Positions 14,981 through 23,818 are shown, counted from the first letter of the stretch. The stretch: 30,920 bases of DNA from Clostridium sp. 1001275B_160808_H3 (GCF_015550425.1 NZ_JADNAT010000033.1:1-30920); one strand, 5' to 3'. Made by a program: numbers and translations. Notes: generated by a model not told the origin, from the letters alone.

Positions 14981-15670
14981 ATGATTTTGAATATATTAAG
15001 AACAGAAAATTTATCAAAAATTTATGGTATGGGTGATACAAAGGTTAATGCATTAGATAATTTAAATTTGAGAATAGGAAAAGGTGAATTTGTTTCAATA
15101 ATTGGACCTAGTGGCTCTGGAAAATCTACACTGCTTCATATGTTAGGTGGTGTGGATCGTCCAACAGAAGGGAAAATATATATAGAGGATACTGATATAT
15201 CATCTATGAATGAAACTGAGTCAGCTTTATTTAGACGAAAAAATATAGGTATAATTTATCAGTCTTATAATTTAATTCCTACATTGAATGTAGAAAAGAA
15301 TATATTGTTACCAATGCTATTAGATGGAGTAAAACCTAAAAAAGAAGAATTTGATAAGGTTATAGAAATGCTTGGATTAAGCAAAAGGCTTAATCATCTT
15401 CCCAATCAGCTATCAGGTGGACAACAACAAAGAGTTGCTATAGGAAGAGCACTAATTTATAAACCATCAATTATTTTAGCTGATGAGCCTACTGGAAATC
15501 TTGATAGGAAAAATACTAAAGCAACTCTTGAATTATTGAAGCGTTCAAATGAGGAATATAATCAGACAATTGTAATGATAACGCATGATGAAGAAATTGC
15601 ATTATCAGCACATAGAATGATTACAATTATTGATGGGAAAATAGTGTCAGATGAGGTGAATAAGTCATGA
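14981..15670 (+). CDS. MacB/Bce-type ABC transporter ATP-binding protein
   Basis: A 229-residue ATPase of the MacB/LolD/BceA group: A-loop LSKIYG, Walker A GPSGSGKST, Q-loop IYQSYNLIP, signature LSGGQQQR, Walker B IILADEPTGNLD and switch His MITHDEE. The KVNALDNLNLRIGKGEF start is characteristic. It pairs with the large FtsX-type permease downstream (4-nt ATGA overlap). In Bce systems this ATPase drives removal of peptide antibiotics from their lipid targets and signals flux to the kinase. ATG 14981 lies close to the ribosome site (GGGAG); TTG 14987 would have better spacing and is an alternative. Confidence 0.88.
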   Translation: MILNILRTENLSKIYGMGDTKVNALDNLNLRIGKGEFVSIIGPSGSGKSTLLHMLGGVDRPTEGKIYIEDTDISSMNETESALFRRKNIGIIYQSYNLIPTLNVEKNILLPMLLDGVKPKKEEFDKVIEMLGLSKRLNHLPNQLSGGQQQRVAIGRALIYKPSIILADEPTGNLDRKNTKATLELLKRSNEEYNQTIVMITHDEEIALSAHRMITIIDGKIVSDEVNKS

Positions 15671-18303
15671 AAATTATGAATGAATACACGTATCACCAGT
15701 TAAAAAAGAATAAACGGCATACAATTTCTATATTAGTAGCTATAACAATTGCTTCATCATTATTGTGTTCATTATGTATTTTTCTATATTCTATATGGGA
15801 CTCAAAGGTAAATACAGCAATTGAGCAAACTGGTTATTGGCAGGGAGAAATAACTGAGTCCATTTCTGGTGATAAATTAAAACATATTACAGAAAATCCA
15901 GCTATTAAAACTACAATGATTAAAGGAAGTTGGATTACAGCAGAGCTTCAGGATACAAAGCGCCAATATTTGTTATTGAGAGATGCAAATAAGGATTTTT
16001 GGAACAACATGAACTTTAAAAATAGTGTTATAGAAGGAAGACTTCCAGAAGAATCGGGAGAAATTGTTATATCGAAACTATTCTTTATAGATAATCCACA
16101 ATATAAAGTTGGTGATAAGGTAACACTCCCAATAGGGAACCGTATGTTAAATAACGTAGCAATTCAAACACAAGCTTATAAACAAGAAGGTGAAACCTTT
16201 GAGGTATCAGGAACAAAGACTTATACAATAGTTGGAGAGTTAGACATATCTGCAATTTCTTTATTTCCAGGATATATTGCAATGGGATATTTGGATGTTT
16301 CAGATATTCAACCAAGTGATGAACTTACAGTTTATATGAATTTTAAGAATGTTCGAGGGATATATAAGGAACTACCAGATATTGCTGAATCTATTGGATT
16401 AAGTAAGGACGAACATGGACAATATAGAGTTATGTATAATACACAGTTATTGAATTTATATGGAATAAGCGATAAAAATAATACAAACACTCAATTTATT
16501 TTAATTCTAGCTATAGCAGTAATCATGCTTTTACTAATTATGGGAGCATTTATTCTTATCATTTATAATGCATTTGCTTTATCAGCTAATAGTAGAATTA
16601 AGGAATTAAGTATTTTAAAGAGCTTAGGAGCAACACCAAAACAAATTAAGTATTCTGTCCTCTATGAGGGATTTTTGCTATGGATTGTTCAGCTTCCAAT
16701 TGGTTTAATAATAGGATATATGTTTAGTTATCTTGTATTTTCTAAGGTTAATGGAATTTTGAGCCTTATAGAAGATTATAAGAATATTCGGGTTTGTTTT
16801 TCTTGGATAGTTGTTATTTTTTCATTACTCATATCATTAATTACAGTTCTAGTTTCAGCATATATTCCAGCAAGAAAAGCAGCAAAAGTGCCAGCTATTT
16901 CTGGAATACTTCAAAATAGTCAGGTAATAAAAATTAAAAAGCAAAAACGTAATTTAATAATTAAGAAAATATTTGGGATAGAAGGTGAGCTTGCAGGTTC
17001 ACAATTTTCAGCAAATAAGAAAAGTTTACGAGTAGCAGTTCTTTCTCTTTCAATGTGCTTTATTTTGATAGCTGGTTATACCAATATTATTTCCATATAT
17101 AATTTAGCTGATTCTCAAAATAGTAAAGAAGTTAGTCATGATATTACAGTTTCTCTAAATGTCGTTGATGAACCAAGCGACGAAATGATTAATAGGATTA
17201 CTTCAATGCCAGAAGTTAAAGATAGTGTTATTAGAAGGCAGGTACGTACTTCAACATATGTAAGTTCAGAAGACGAGTCAGATGTTTTTGCTGCATCAGG
17301 TGGATTTACTGAAATAAGCAGCAATAAATACAATGTATTAAAAGAAGATGATAAATATAGAATTATAGTTAATCTAGTAGGATTGAGTGATGAATCATTT
17401 GAAAAATATTGCAATGATATTGGAACTGACTATGAAAAATATAATACAGAAAGTACAGTATCAGGTATATTGATAAATAGAACATATCATATACCTGTTG
17501 ATTCAAAAGTTGCAGAAGAAATTCCATTTTTAAATACAAAAGAAGGAAGTGAAATGAGTTTATATGAAAAAGTAGATGATGATATGGATACAACCAATAA
17601 TTTTAAGATAAAAATAGGAGATGTTACAGATAAATATCCTAGTGATATAAATAGTAACAGATATAGTCTAGCTTTAATAATACCAATGAAGAATTATGAT
17701 AAAATAGTTAACGATTTTTCACCAGAGCGTATTCTTGAATCTAGTAGAATGTCAATTGATTTGTTGGTTGGGGATGAGGCTAGTGTAAATGCAAAGAAAG
17801 AATTAACACAGACTTGTAGCTCTTATTTAGGATCAGAAGATTTTAGTATATGGACTTTATTAGAAGAAAAAAATCATAAAGAACTAGTTCAGAGAGCTAT
17901 TGAGATTGGTGTTTCTGCTGTTGCATTAATGATTGGTATGATTGGTATTTTTAATGCATTTTCTATTGTTTCAAATAATATGAGATTACGTAAAAAAGAA
18001 TTTGCTATGTTAAGGTCAGTAGGATTAACTCCGAAAGGATTAAATAAAATGCTTACATTAGAAGGCTTATTATTTGCATTAAAACCAATTGTTATTGCTA
18101 TTCCTGTAGTATTTATTATATGTTGGTATATGCTAAATTTAACATCAATAACATGGAGTGAATTTATAACTGTCTTCCCAGGTAAATCAATTTTAGTTTA
18201 TGCTATACTAGTATTTATATCTATACTTTTGGCTTATTGGTTTTCTTCTAAGTCTGTTAAAAGAAGTAATATTATAGAAGCAATGAAAGATGGACTAGTA
18301 TAG
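15667..18303 (+). CDS. Large FtsX-domain ABC permease
   Basis: An 878-residue permease with an N-terminal membrane segment (about 19-44), a large extracytoplasmic region, a first FtsX block of three membrane segments (about 278-412, with LSILKSLGATPKQIKYSVLYEG), a second single segment (about 455-478), a second extracytoplasmic region (about 480-745) and a second FtsX block (about 750-870, with EFAMLRSVGLTPKGLNKMLTLEG). This 4+4 layout is that of MacB-like type VII exporters with duplicated halves, rather than the 10-segment BceB layout. Such proteins act by mechanotransmission, not by a transport channel, and often serve resistance to membrane-active peptides. It follows its ATPase with a 4-nt overlap and precedes the kinase gene. 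The SSRMSIDLLVGD region is extracytoplasmic and unidentified. Confidence 0.85.
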   Translation: MKIMNEYTYHQLKKNKRHTISILVAITIASSLLCSLCIFLYSIWDSKVNTAIEQTGYWQGEITESISGDKLKHITENPAIKTTMIKGSWITAELQDTKRQYLLLRDANKDFWNNMNFKNSVIEGRLPEESGEIVISKLFFIDNPQYKVGDKVTLPIGNRMLNNVAIQTQAYKQEGETFEVSGTKTYTIVGELDISAISLFPGYIAMGYLDVSDIQPSDELTVYMNFKNVRGIYKELPDIAESIGLSKDEHGQYRVMYNTQLLNLYGISDKNNTNTQFILILAIAVIMLLLIMGAFILIIYNAFALSANSRIKELSILKSLGATPKQIKYSVLYEGFLLWIVQLPIGLIIGYMFSYLVFSKVNGILSLIEDYKNIRVCFSWIVVIFSLLISLITVLVSAYIPARKAAKVPAISGILQNSQVIKIKKQKRNLIIKKIFGIEGELAGSQFSANKKSLRVAVLSLSMCFILIAGYTNIISIYNLADSQNSKEVSHDITVSLNVVDEPSDEMINRITSMPEVKDSVIRRQVRTSTYVSSEDESDVFAASGGFTEISSNKYNVLKEDDKYRIIVNLVGLSDESFEKYCNDIGTDYEKYNTESTVSGILINRTYHIPVDSKVAEEIPFLNTKEGSEMSLYEKVDDDMDTTNNFKIKIGDVTDKYPSDINSNRYSLALIIPMKNYDKIVNDFSPERILESSRMSIDLLVGDEASVNAKKELTQTCSSYLGSEDFSIWTLLEEKNHKELVQRAIEIGVSAVALMIGMIGIFNAFSIVSNNMRLRKKEFAMLRSVGLTPKGLNKMLTLEGLLFALKPIVIAIPVVFIICWYMLNLTSITWSEFITVFPGKSILVYAILVFISILLAYWFSSKSVKRSNIIEAMKDGLV

Positions 18304-18352
18304 TATTTAATGTTTATTATAGCTGCGAGTTTATTGTTGCAAAGGAGTTAAT

Positions 18353-19261
18353 ATGAAGGATGTTTGGGTGGTTACAACTTTTTTGCTTATGTTTATGCTT
18401 ATTATACTAATTATTTATCATTTATATTATCGTATGAACATTAAGCATATTACTAGACAATTATTGGAAATAATGAATGTACCTGATACTAATGAACTTC
18501 TAACAGTACTGGCAAGGCAAAGTGATATCGTAGATTTGGTAAATATACTAAATAAGCTAATTAAAGATATCAGACTGTCACGTATACGAATTAAAAGGTT
18601 AACTATGAAGTTTAGAAAGGGTATAACCAATATTGCACATGATTTACGTACACCGCTTACAACTGCTAGTGGATATGTTCAAATGCTTCAGGCAAGTGCT
18701 ACAGAAGAAGAAAGCCAAGAATACTTAAGAATAATATTGGAAAGACAAAATATGGTTAAAATGTTGCTGGAACAATTATTTGAATATGTACGTATTGAAT
18801 CAGGAGAAATTATTTATGAACACGTATCTATAGATGCAAAAAAAGTTTTTATAGATACGCTTGCTATGTATTATGATGATTTTAATAAGAACGGAGAAGA
18901 GCCTACTATTCATTTATTAGAAAAGCCATGCATAATACTAGGAGATGAACAAGGGATAAAAAGAATATTTTCTAATATCTTATTTAATGCAATTACTCAT
19001 GGTAAAGGAGAATATTGTTTTCAAATCCAGGAAAAAGATAGTTATATATTTACGTTTTCTAATATTAGTGATCCAATGACTGGAGAGGATTTAGATAAAA
19101 TATTTGACCGTTTTTATACAAAGGATCAATCTAGAAATAAAAAGACTACGGGGTTAGGCTTGACAATAGCTAAAGAAATTACAATGCAGATGAATGGAAA
19201 AATAGAGGCTTATTATAATAATAGTAGGTTCTTTATATCTATTTCATTTCCTAAAGCTTAA
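18353..19261 (+). CDS. Sensor histidine kinase with a single membrane segment
   Basis: A 302-residue kinase: one membrane segment (about 6-26), a HAMP-like stretch, the H-box NIAHDLRTPLTTASGYV, N-box IFSNILFNAITHG, G1 DKIFDRFYTKDQSRNKK and G2 TTGLGLTIAKEI. There is almost no extracytoplasmic part, so it probably cannot sense a ligand alone and may take its signal from the permease, as Bce-type kinases do. It is the probable partner of the regulator at 12443-13117, five genes upstream. It begins after AAAGGAG, 49 nt past the permease stop, and is followed by a strong terminator that separates it from the RiPP precursor gene. Confidence 0.86.
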   Translation: MKDVWVVTTFLLMFMLIILIIYHLYYRMNIKHITRQLLEIMNVPDTNELLTVLARQSDIVDLVNILNKLIKDIRLSRIRIKRLTMKFRKGITNIAHDLRTPLTTASGYVQMLQASATEEESQEYLRIILERQNMVKMLLEQLFEYVRIESGEIIYEHVSIDAKKVFIDTLAMYYDDFNKNGEEPTIHLLEKPCIILGDEQGIKRIFSNILFNAITHGKGEYCFQIQEKDSYIFTFSNISDPMTGEDLDKIFDRFYTKDQSRNKKTTGLGLTIAKEITMQMNGKIEAYYNNSRFFISISFPKA

Positions 19262-19271
19262 TAATTTATAT

Positions 19272-19321
19272 AAAAAGGTTAGTATTTTTTCTATGTAAAG
19301 GATAAATACTAACCTTTTTTA
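19272..19321 (+). terminator. Terminator after the kinase gene
   Basis: AAAAAGGTTAGTATTT (19272-19287) and AAATACTAACCTTTTT (19304-19319) are perfectly complementary over 16 bp, ending in a T-run. The stem closes the transporter/two-component operon before the RiPP genes. Confidence 0.9.
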
Positions 19322-19428
19322 CCTAATTATAGGGTAAATTGATTTTAAGTCTCACATAAAAAAAAAGTGTAAAATAAGTACATATTAGTATTTATTTAAC
19401 AAACTTTCTATGTTATAGTAAATTTGAA

Positions 19429-19488
19429 GACAAGCTTGTCAAAAAAATAAAATAAGAAGTATATTATTTGCTTTATAATGAGAGGGGG
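19429..19488 (+). promoter_or_regulatory. Promoter and palindrome of the RiPP precursor gene
   Basis: TTGTCA (19436-19441) and TATATT (19460-19465) are 18 bp apart and give a short leader. The perfect 12-bp palindrome GACAAGCTTGTC (19429-19440) overlaps the -35 hexamer, so a bound regulator would affect polymerase directly. The ribosome site GAGGGGG (19482-19488) is near-ideal, with a 7-nt spacer to the ATG. The regulator is unknown. Confidence 0.5.
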
Positions 19489-19495
19489 ATGTAAA

Positions 19496-19621
19496 ATGTT
19501 AAAATTAAAGAATTCAAATAGTATGAACGTTAAAGCTAAAGCAGGTTGTGGTCGTTTTGATGCTAACTGTATCTTCTGTGATGGTGGCTGGTGGGACGTA
19601 AACAAGAGTGTTGAACGTTAG
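19496..19621 (+). CDS. RiPP precursor peptide (three Cys, Trp-Trp), probable radical SAM substrate
   Basis: A 41-residue peptide with a very strong ribosome site, directly upstream of an RRE-containing radical SAM/SPASM enzyme. The first about 16 residues are Lys/Asn-rich and likely the leader (MLKLKNSNSMNVKAKA); the rest is the probable core, beginning GCGRFDANCIFCDGGWW with Cys18, Cys25 and Cys28, then a charged tail ending in SVER. The spacing C-x6-C-x2-C, the neighbouring Phe21, Phe27, Trp32 and Trp33 and the absence of further Cys fit thioether (sactipeptide or ranthipeptide) or aromatic C-C/C-N cross-links. There is no double-Gly cleavage site before the Cys region; GG at 30-31 lies inside the core. 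I recognise no named family with confidence. A terminator just downstream would give more precursor than enzyme mRNA, usual in RiPP loci. Confidence 0.75.
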   Translation: MLKLKNSNSMNVKAKAGCGRFDANCIFCDGGWWDVNKSVER

Positions 19622-19679
19622 TAAAACGTAATTATTACTATAGTCTAATATAAGTTTTTATAACAAATACAAATAATTG

Positions 19680-19718
19680 ATCTTCTATTTCTTATAGAAA
19701 TAGAAGATTGGTTATTTT
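19680..19718 (+). terminator. Terminator/attenuator between precursor and maturase genes
   Basis: ATCTTCTATTTCT (19680-19692) and AGAAATAGAAGAT (19696-19708) form a 13-bp perfect stem with a 3-nt loop, followed by TGGTTATTTTGTTT. The interrupted T-run suggests partial readthrough. A weaker second stem lies around 19741-19782 with TTTTTT after it. The maturase genes may depend on readthrough from the precursor promoter. Confidence 0.7.
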
Positions 19719-19835
19719 GTTTAAATAAGAATAAATTGTTAATAAGATAACTTACTTATAATTATTTTATAGGTAGCTTATTTTTTATTAATATAAAATA
19801 TATTTATTGAAAAATTAAAGCTTTAAGGGGGATTT

Positions 19836-21209
19836 ATGGATACACATATTAAATTTTCAAATTTTAAAATATTTCAGAATGATGACCATAAATATATGTA
19901 TTGTGTTAACGATAGCAAGATATTTGAAATAGATGACAGAACTTTAGCTTTATTAAACGAAGAAGGAAAAACATATGAAGAGATCGAAAAAGATTTATCT
20001 TCATTATTTAGTAAAGAGGAATTAGATGAACTTATTAACTCGATGCGTGAGTTCGGAATCATAGAAAATAAAGATGATAACATTGAAAATAATTATGATA
20101 TAAATACTGACAACTTATCTGCAATCATTCTTTTAGTTGCTCAAGATTGTAATCTTAGATGTTCTTACTGCTATGCTGATGAGGGAAAATATAACGATTG
20201 TGGCAGAATGGATATTACTACCGCTAAAAGAGCAGTAGATTTTTTAATAGATAAATCTGATAGTGAACAATTAGGAGTTTGTTTTTTTGGAGGAGAACCG
20301 CTTTTAAATTTTGAATTAATAAAAGAAATTGTTTCTTATTGCCATGAAAAAGAAATAAACAAAAAATTTAACTTTAGCATGACTTCAAATGGTACTTTGT
20401 TAAATAAAGAGATTGAAGAATTCATTATAGAAAATAAAATTGCTATTCAAATCAGTATTGATGGTGATAAGAATACTCATGATTCAAATAGATATTTTAG
20501 TGGTAAAGTTGGTTCATTTGATACAGTATTGAGAAAAACAAAATCTTTAAGAGAAAAAGGTTTATTAAGTGCTAGAGGTACAATTACTACAAAAGAACTA
20601 GATTTAGTGCATACATATGATTTTTTAAATTCAACAGGATTTAACAGGGTTGTATTATCTCCAGCATTCAATTTATTAAATGATGAGGAATATGATGCAG
20701 TAGCTGATGCACATATAAATCTTTATTCAAATTTTGAAAATCGTATTAAGGAAAAGAAAATTGACGAAGTGAAAAATAATGTAATGGTTATGGAAACTTT
20801 GAGTTATATTCACAATTCTGGAATACGTACAACTGCTTGCGGTGCAGGTAAAAACATGTATGCTATAGATATTAATGGTGATATATACCCATGTCAAAGA
20901 TTTGTAGGTAGTAAAAAAGCAATTCTAGGTAATATCTTTAAAGACGATGATAAGCAAAAAGAATTTGCTGAAAAAACTAAGATATATAACTTTGATAAGT
21001 GCAGTAGTTGTTGGACTAGAAATTTATGTGTTGGTGGATGTGTTCATACTAATTTTTCTTTAACAGATAATATGAATTTACCTTATGAGCCATTTTGTGA
21101 ATATAAAAGAAAGACAACAGCTGAGGCAATTAATATATATTTAAGATTAAGCGATGAGGAGATTGATGAATTATTTAAAGAACAAAAAGAGTTACCTTGC
21201 ATTAAATAA
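19836..21209 (+). CDS. RiPP maturase: RRE + radical SAM + SPASM protein
   Basis: A 457-residue enzyme in three parts. Residues about 1-78 look like a PqqD-type precursor-recognition domain (SKIFEIDDRTLALLNEEGK, helices, then SMREFGII). The radical SAM domain starts at about 95 with CNLRCSYC (Cys105, Cys109, Cys112 for the SAM-binding 4Fe-4S cluster) and GGEP at 152-155. A C-terminal SPASM/twitch region has Cys335, Cys353, Cys389, Cys392, Cys398, Cys402 and Cys421 for auxiliary clusters (CGAGKNMYAIDINGDIYPC, CSSCWTRNLCVGGC). This layout is that of sactipeptide/ranthipeptide and related peptide-modifying enzymes. With the small peptide just upstream it should install cross-links in the core. 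It is followed by, and overlaps, the exporter gene. Bond type and site cannot be predicted reliably. Confidence 0.9.
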   Translation: MDTHIKFSNFKIFQNDDHKYMYCVNDSKIFEIDDRTLALLNEEGKTYEEIEKDLSSLFSKEELDELINSMREFGIIENKDDNIENNYDINTDNLSAIILLVAQDCNLRCSYCYADEGKYNDCGRMDITTAKRAVDFLIDKSDSEQLGVCFFGGEPLLNFELIKEIVSYCHEKEINKKFNFSMTSNGTLLNKEIEEFIIENKIAIQISIDGDKNTHDSNRYFSGKVGSFDTVLRKTKSLREKGLLSARGTITTKELDLVHTYDFLNSTGFNRVVLSPAFNLLNDEEYDAVADAHINLYSNFENRIKEKKIDEVKNNVMVMETLSYIHNSGIRTTACGAGKNMYAIDINGDIYPCQRFVGSKKAILGNIFKDDDKQKEFAEKTKIYNFDKCSSCWTRNLCVGGCVHTNFSLTDNMNLPYEPFCEYKRKTTAEAINIYLRLSDEEIDELFKEQKELPCIK

Positions 21210-22884
21210 TTTCTTAAATAATCACAATTATTTTAAACTGTTTAATAAATATATTAAGCCTTTTCTTTTGGACATCTTTATTTGTTTATTATCTATAATG
21301 ATTTTCACCTCAGCTAATCTGATATATCCTTATATTATAGAATTAGTTATTGATGATGCATTAGTTAATAAAAGTATAAATAAATTGTTTATATATACTT
21401 TTAGTATGTTTTTTATTGTAATAATTCAGTCGCTTTCTAGATATTTTGTTGCAAATAAATCTTTAACTATATGCCAGAAAATAATACTAAAAATAAAAGA
21501 GGATATTACGGAACAGTTAAGTAAATACTCTCAAATATTTTTTGGAGAATATAAAAGATCGCAGATTATATCAGTAATTGAAAATGATCTACAACAGATT
21601 GAAAGAGTAGGAATATATATAATAACAGAGTTTCTAGTTTCAGTAATTACAATTATAGGATTATTAATTATAATATTTGTAATAGATTATCATATAGCTA
21701 TAGTTTGTATTGCTTTATTAATTTTGTATGCATATTTACAAAAAAACAATGGAAAAAAATTAAAGAGCTACTCATTAGGGTTAAGTAAAAGTAAGGGTGA
21801 ACTATATTCACATACACAAGAATTGGTATTTAATATATCTGATATTAAAATGTTAAACTATCATCATCAGTATAAAAAAAATTATTTGAACAAGTGTATA
21901 GAATATTTTAAAAAGGAAAAGAGGATTACAAATCTAGGAGTTTGGTCAAATATTGTAGGAATTGTATTTAATAATTTAACCTTAATTATAGCATTATGCT
22001 TAGGTGGTTATATGATGTTAAATGAAGAAATGACTGTAGGTATATTATTTTCATTAACAGTTTATACTCAGCAATTATTTTCACCAGTAACTGTGCTTAC
22101 TAATTTATATGTAGAATTAAAAAAGATACAAGCTTCACTAAAAAGAGTATCTAATATATTGCATAATAAAAAGTATGTAATTCAAGAAGGTTATAAGTCT
22201 TCAGAGCAACCATTATATGGTGATATTATTCTAAAAGATTTCAGTTTTAGTTATGGTAAGGAGATTATATTTAATAAAGCTAATATTAATATTGAAAATC
22301 GATCAAAAATTGCATTAATAGGAAGTAATGGTTCAGGTAAAACAACATTGATAAGATTGCTTATGAGGTTGCAGGAAGATTATCAAGGAGAAATACTTTT
22401 AGATGGGTGTAATATTGAAGATTATAAATTAGATTATCTAAGGGAAAATATTATTTGTATTAGCCAAAGACCGTTTATACTTAATGGTACAATACTTGAT
22501 AATATTTTATTGAATAATAAGGAGTTAACAGAAGAAAAAGTTAACGAAATTATTTCTCTTGTCTGCTTAACAGATGATATAAAAAATATGCCTAATGGTA
22601 TAAATACAGTTATTGGAGATAATGGTATTTCTTTATCTGGAGGACAGGCACAGAAATTAGCATTAGCTCGTATCTTTGTTAATGATTATTCCATTATTAT
22701 ATTAGATGAACCTACATCAGCTCTAGACATTGAATCAGAAGAGATAATTTGTAAAAATATATATCAATACTTAAATGATAAAACTATTATTGCTGTTACA
22801 CATAGAAAGACAATTTTGAAATATTGTTCCCCAATATATGAGGTGAAAAATAATTTAATAATAGAAAAGACATTATGTAAATAA
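21166..22884 (+). CDS. ABC exporter (fused membrane and ATPase domains) of the RiPP locus
   Basis: About 572 residues. The N-terminal half is a type I exporter membrane domain with six segments (about 30-300) and the C-terminal half the ATPase: Walker A GSNGSGKTT (near 385), Q-loop ISQRPF, signature LSGGQAQKLALAR, Walker B SIIILDEPTSALD, H-loop AVTHRK. It lacks an N-terminal C39 peptidase domain, so the leader is cut elsewhere or stays. The ATG at 21166 follows AGGAG (21157-21161) inside the maturase gene and overlaps its last 44 bases; ATG 21154 is also in frame but has no ribosome site. The overlap implies coupled translation. It probably exports the modified peptide; self-immunity is an alternative. 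Confidence 0.87.
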   Translation: MNYLKNKKSYLALNNFLNNHNYFKLFNKYIKPFLLDIFICLLSIMIFTSANLIYPYIIELVIDDALVNKSINKLFIYTFSMFFIVIIQSLSRYFVANKSLTICQKIILKIKEDITEQLSKYSQIFFGEYKRSQIISVIENDLQQIERVGIYIITEFLVSVITIIGLLIIIFVIDYHIAIVCIALLILYAYLQKNNGKKLKSYSLGLSKSKGELYSHTQELVFNISDIKMLNYHHQYKKNYLNKCIEYFKKEKRITNLGVWSNIVGIVFNNLTLIIALCLGGYMMLNEEMTVGILFSLTVYTQQLFSPVTVLTNLYVELKKIQASLKRVSNILHNKKYVIQEGYKSSEQPLYGDIILKDFSFSYGKEIIFNKANINIENRSKIALIGSNGSGKTTLIRLLMRLQEDYQGEILLDGCNIEDYKLDYLRENIICISQRPFILNGTILDNILLNNKELTEEKVNEIISLVCLTDDIKNMPNGINTVIGDNGISLSGGQAQKLALARIFVNDYSIIILDEPTSALDIESEEIICKNIYQYLNDKTIIAVTHRKTILKYCSPIYEVKNNLIIEKTLCK

Positions 22885-23056
22885 ATTTGTATTTTGAGTA
22901 TTAAAAAATATATCATTAATCTAAAAAAAAGCTTAGTTATAGGGAATCTTTAAATTGATCACAAGTAAAGGCGTAGTAGAATTCGATTAAAAAATTAATA
23001 ATTAACAAATTAGAAATAATCATGTTATATATTAATAACAAGATCATTTCTAATTT
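22885..23056. terminator. Convergent terminator region
   Basis: AAATTAGAAATAATCATG (23007-23024) pairs with CAAGATCATTTCTAATTT (23039-23056) with two mismatches, followed by TTTTA on the plus strand. It separates the exporter gene from the convergent thioesterase gene and may serve both. The DNA from 22885 to 23006 shows no gene. Confidence 0.65.
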
Positions 23057-23065
23057 TTTATAAGG

Positions 23066-23818
23066 CTAAAATTTTTTCTTCCATATAATTTGTAACTTTG
23101 TAAGAAGTACTCCATTATCACTTGTAATATTGTGAATTGTATTAATATCGCTATTTTCATCATAAATTACTTCAGATGAAATATGTAAAGTATCTCCATC
23201 AGTTGTTTCCTTTTTAAATAGTACTTTAATATTAAATAAATTATATTCGTTTAAAATAGATCTTGGTAAAGTATCCATAGCCATTTCAATATACTTTACA
23301 TTATTAACATGCCCATTAGAATCTATGTCACTATATCTAACAGGATAGTCTTTTATATAGTCTGGTTTTTGAAGTTTAGGTATATCATCTAAAACAGGTA
23401 CTTCAACTAATTCCTCTTTAAGACCATATATTTCGCTTTGTTTAGGAGATATCCTCATAGGACGCCTTTTATCGAAATCTATTAATATAGCTGTTGAAAA
23501 GACCTCTCCTATAATTTTCCCTTCAGAGTTTTTTATAGTGTTTTGCCTATAGCCATAGAACTTTTTTGTACCTAATACCTTAGTTTGAACTGTTATTTTA
23601 TCTTTAAATTTAGGATATTCATATATAGTTATATCATACTTTAAAAGTACCCAAATACAGTTATTTTGAGCAAATCCTTCATTAGTTTCTCCTAAGTAAT
23701 CAGATTGGGCTATGATGACATCCCATAAGAAATCTGCTAAGGATGAAAATGTACATTTATGTTCAGAATCAACATTAAAAATATTTATTGTATATTCCTT
23801 TTCAAAAATATCATTCAA
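23066..23818 (-). CDS. Acyl-ACP thioesterase
   Basis: A 250-residue member of the acyl-ACP thioesterase (FatA/TesA-like) family: two hotdog halves, the first about 1-135 (FLWDVIIAQSDYLG, GTKKFYGYRQNTI) and the second about 155-250 with the active-site segment VRYSDIDSNGHVNNVKYIEMAMD, carrying the conserved Asp, Asn and His. It releases fatty acids from acyl carrier protein in the cytosol; in anaerobic Firmicutes it may set free fatty-acid or lipid composition. The TTG start follows GGAGGAAA at 8 nt; an ATG 4 nt further in is out of frame. The gene stands alone, with its 3' end facing the RiPP exporter. Family assignment is secure. Confidence 0.9.
   Translation of the reverse strand: MNDIFEKEYTINIFNVDSEHKCTFSSLADFLWDVIIAQSDYLGETNEGFAQNNCIWVLLKYDITIYEYPKFKDKITVQTKVLGTKKFYGYRQNTIKNSEGKIIGEVFSTAILIDFDKRRPMRISPKQSEIYGLKEELVEVPVLDDIPKLQKPDYIKDYPVRYSDIDSNGHVNNVKYIEMAMDTLPRSILNEYNLFNIKVLFKKETTDGDTLHISSEVIYDENSDINTIHNITSDNGVLLTKLQIIWKKKF

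Noticed and set aside
17136..17414. Long antisense frames inside the FtsX permease and other genes
   Set aside because: They lie wholly inside well-supported genes, lack ribosome sites and show no domain; they mirror codon bias of the real gene.
21166..22884. Peptidase-containing (C39) bacteriocin exporter
   Set aside because: The protein starts directly with membrane segments; no N-terminal Cys/His/Asp protease domain is present.
22925..22991. Gene end (LITSKGVVEFD) after the exporter gene
   Set aside because: Only about eleven codons, no recognisable family, and no upstream continuation.
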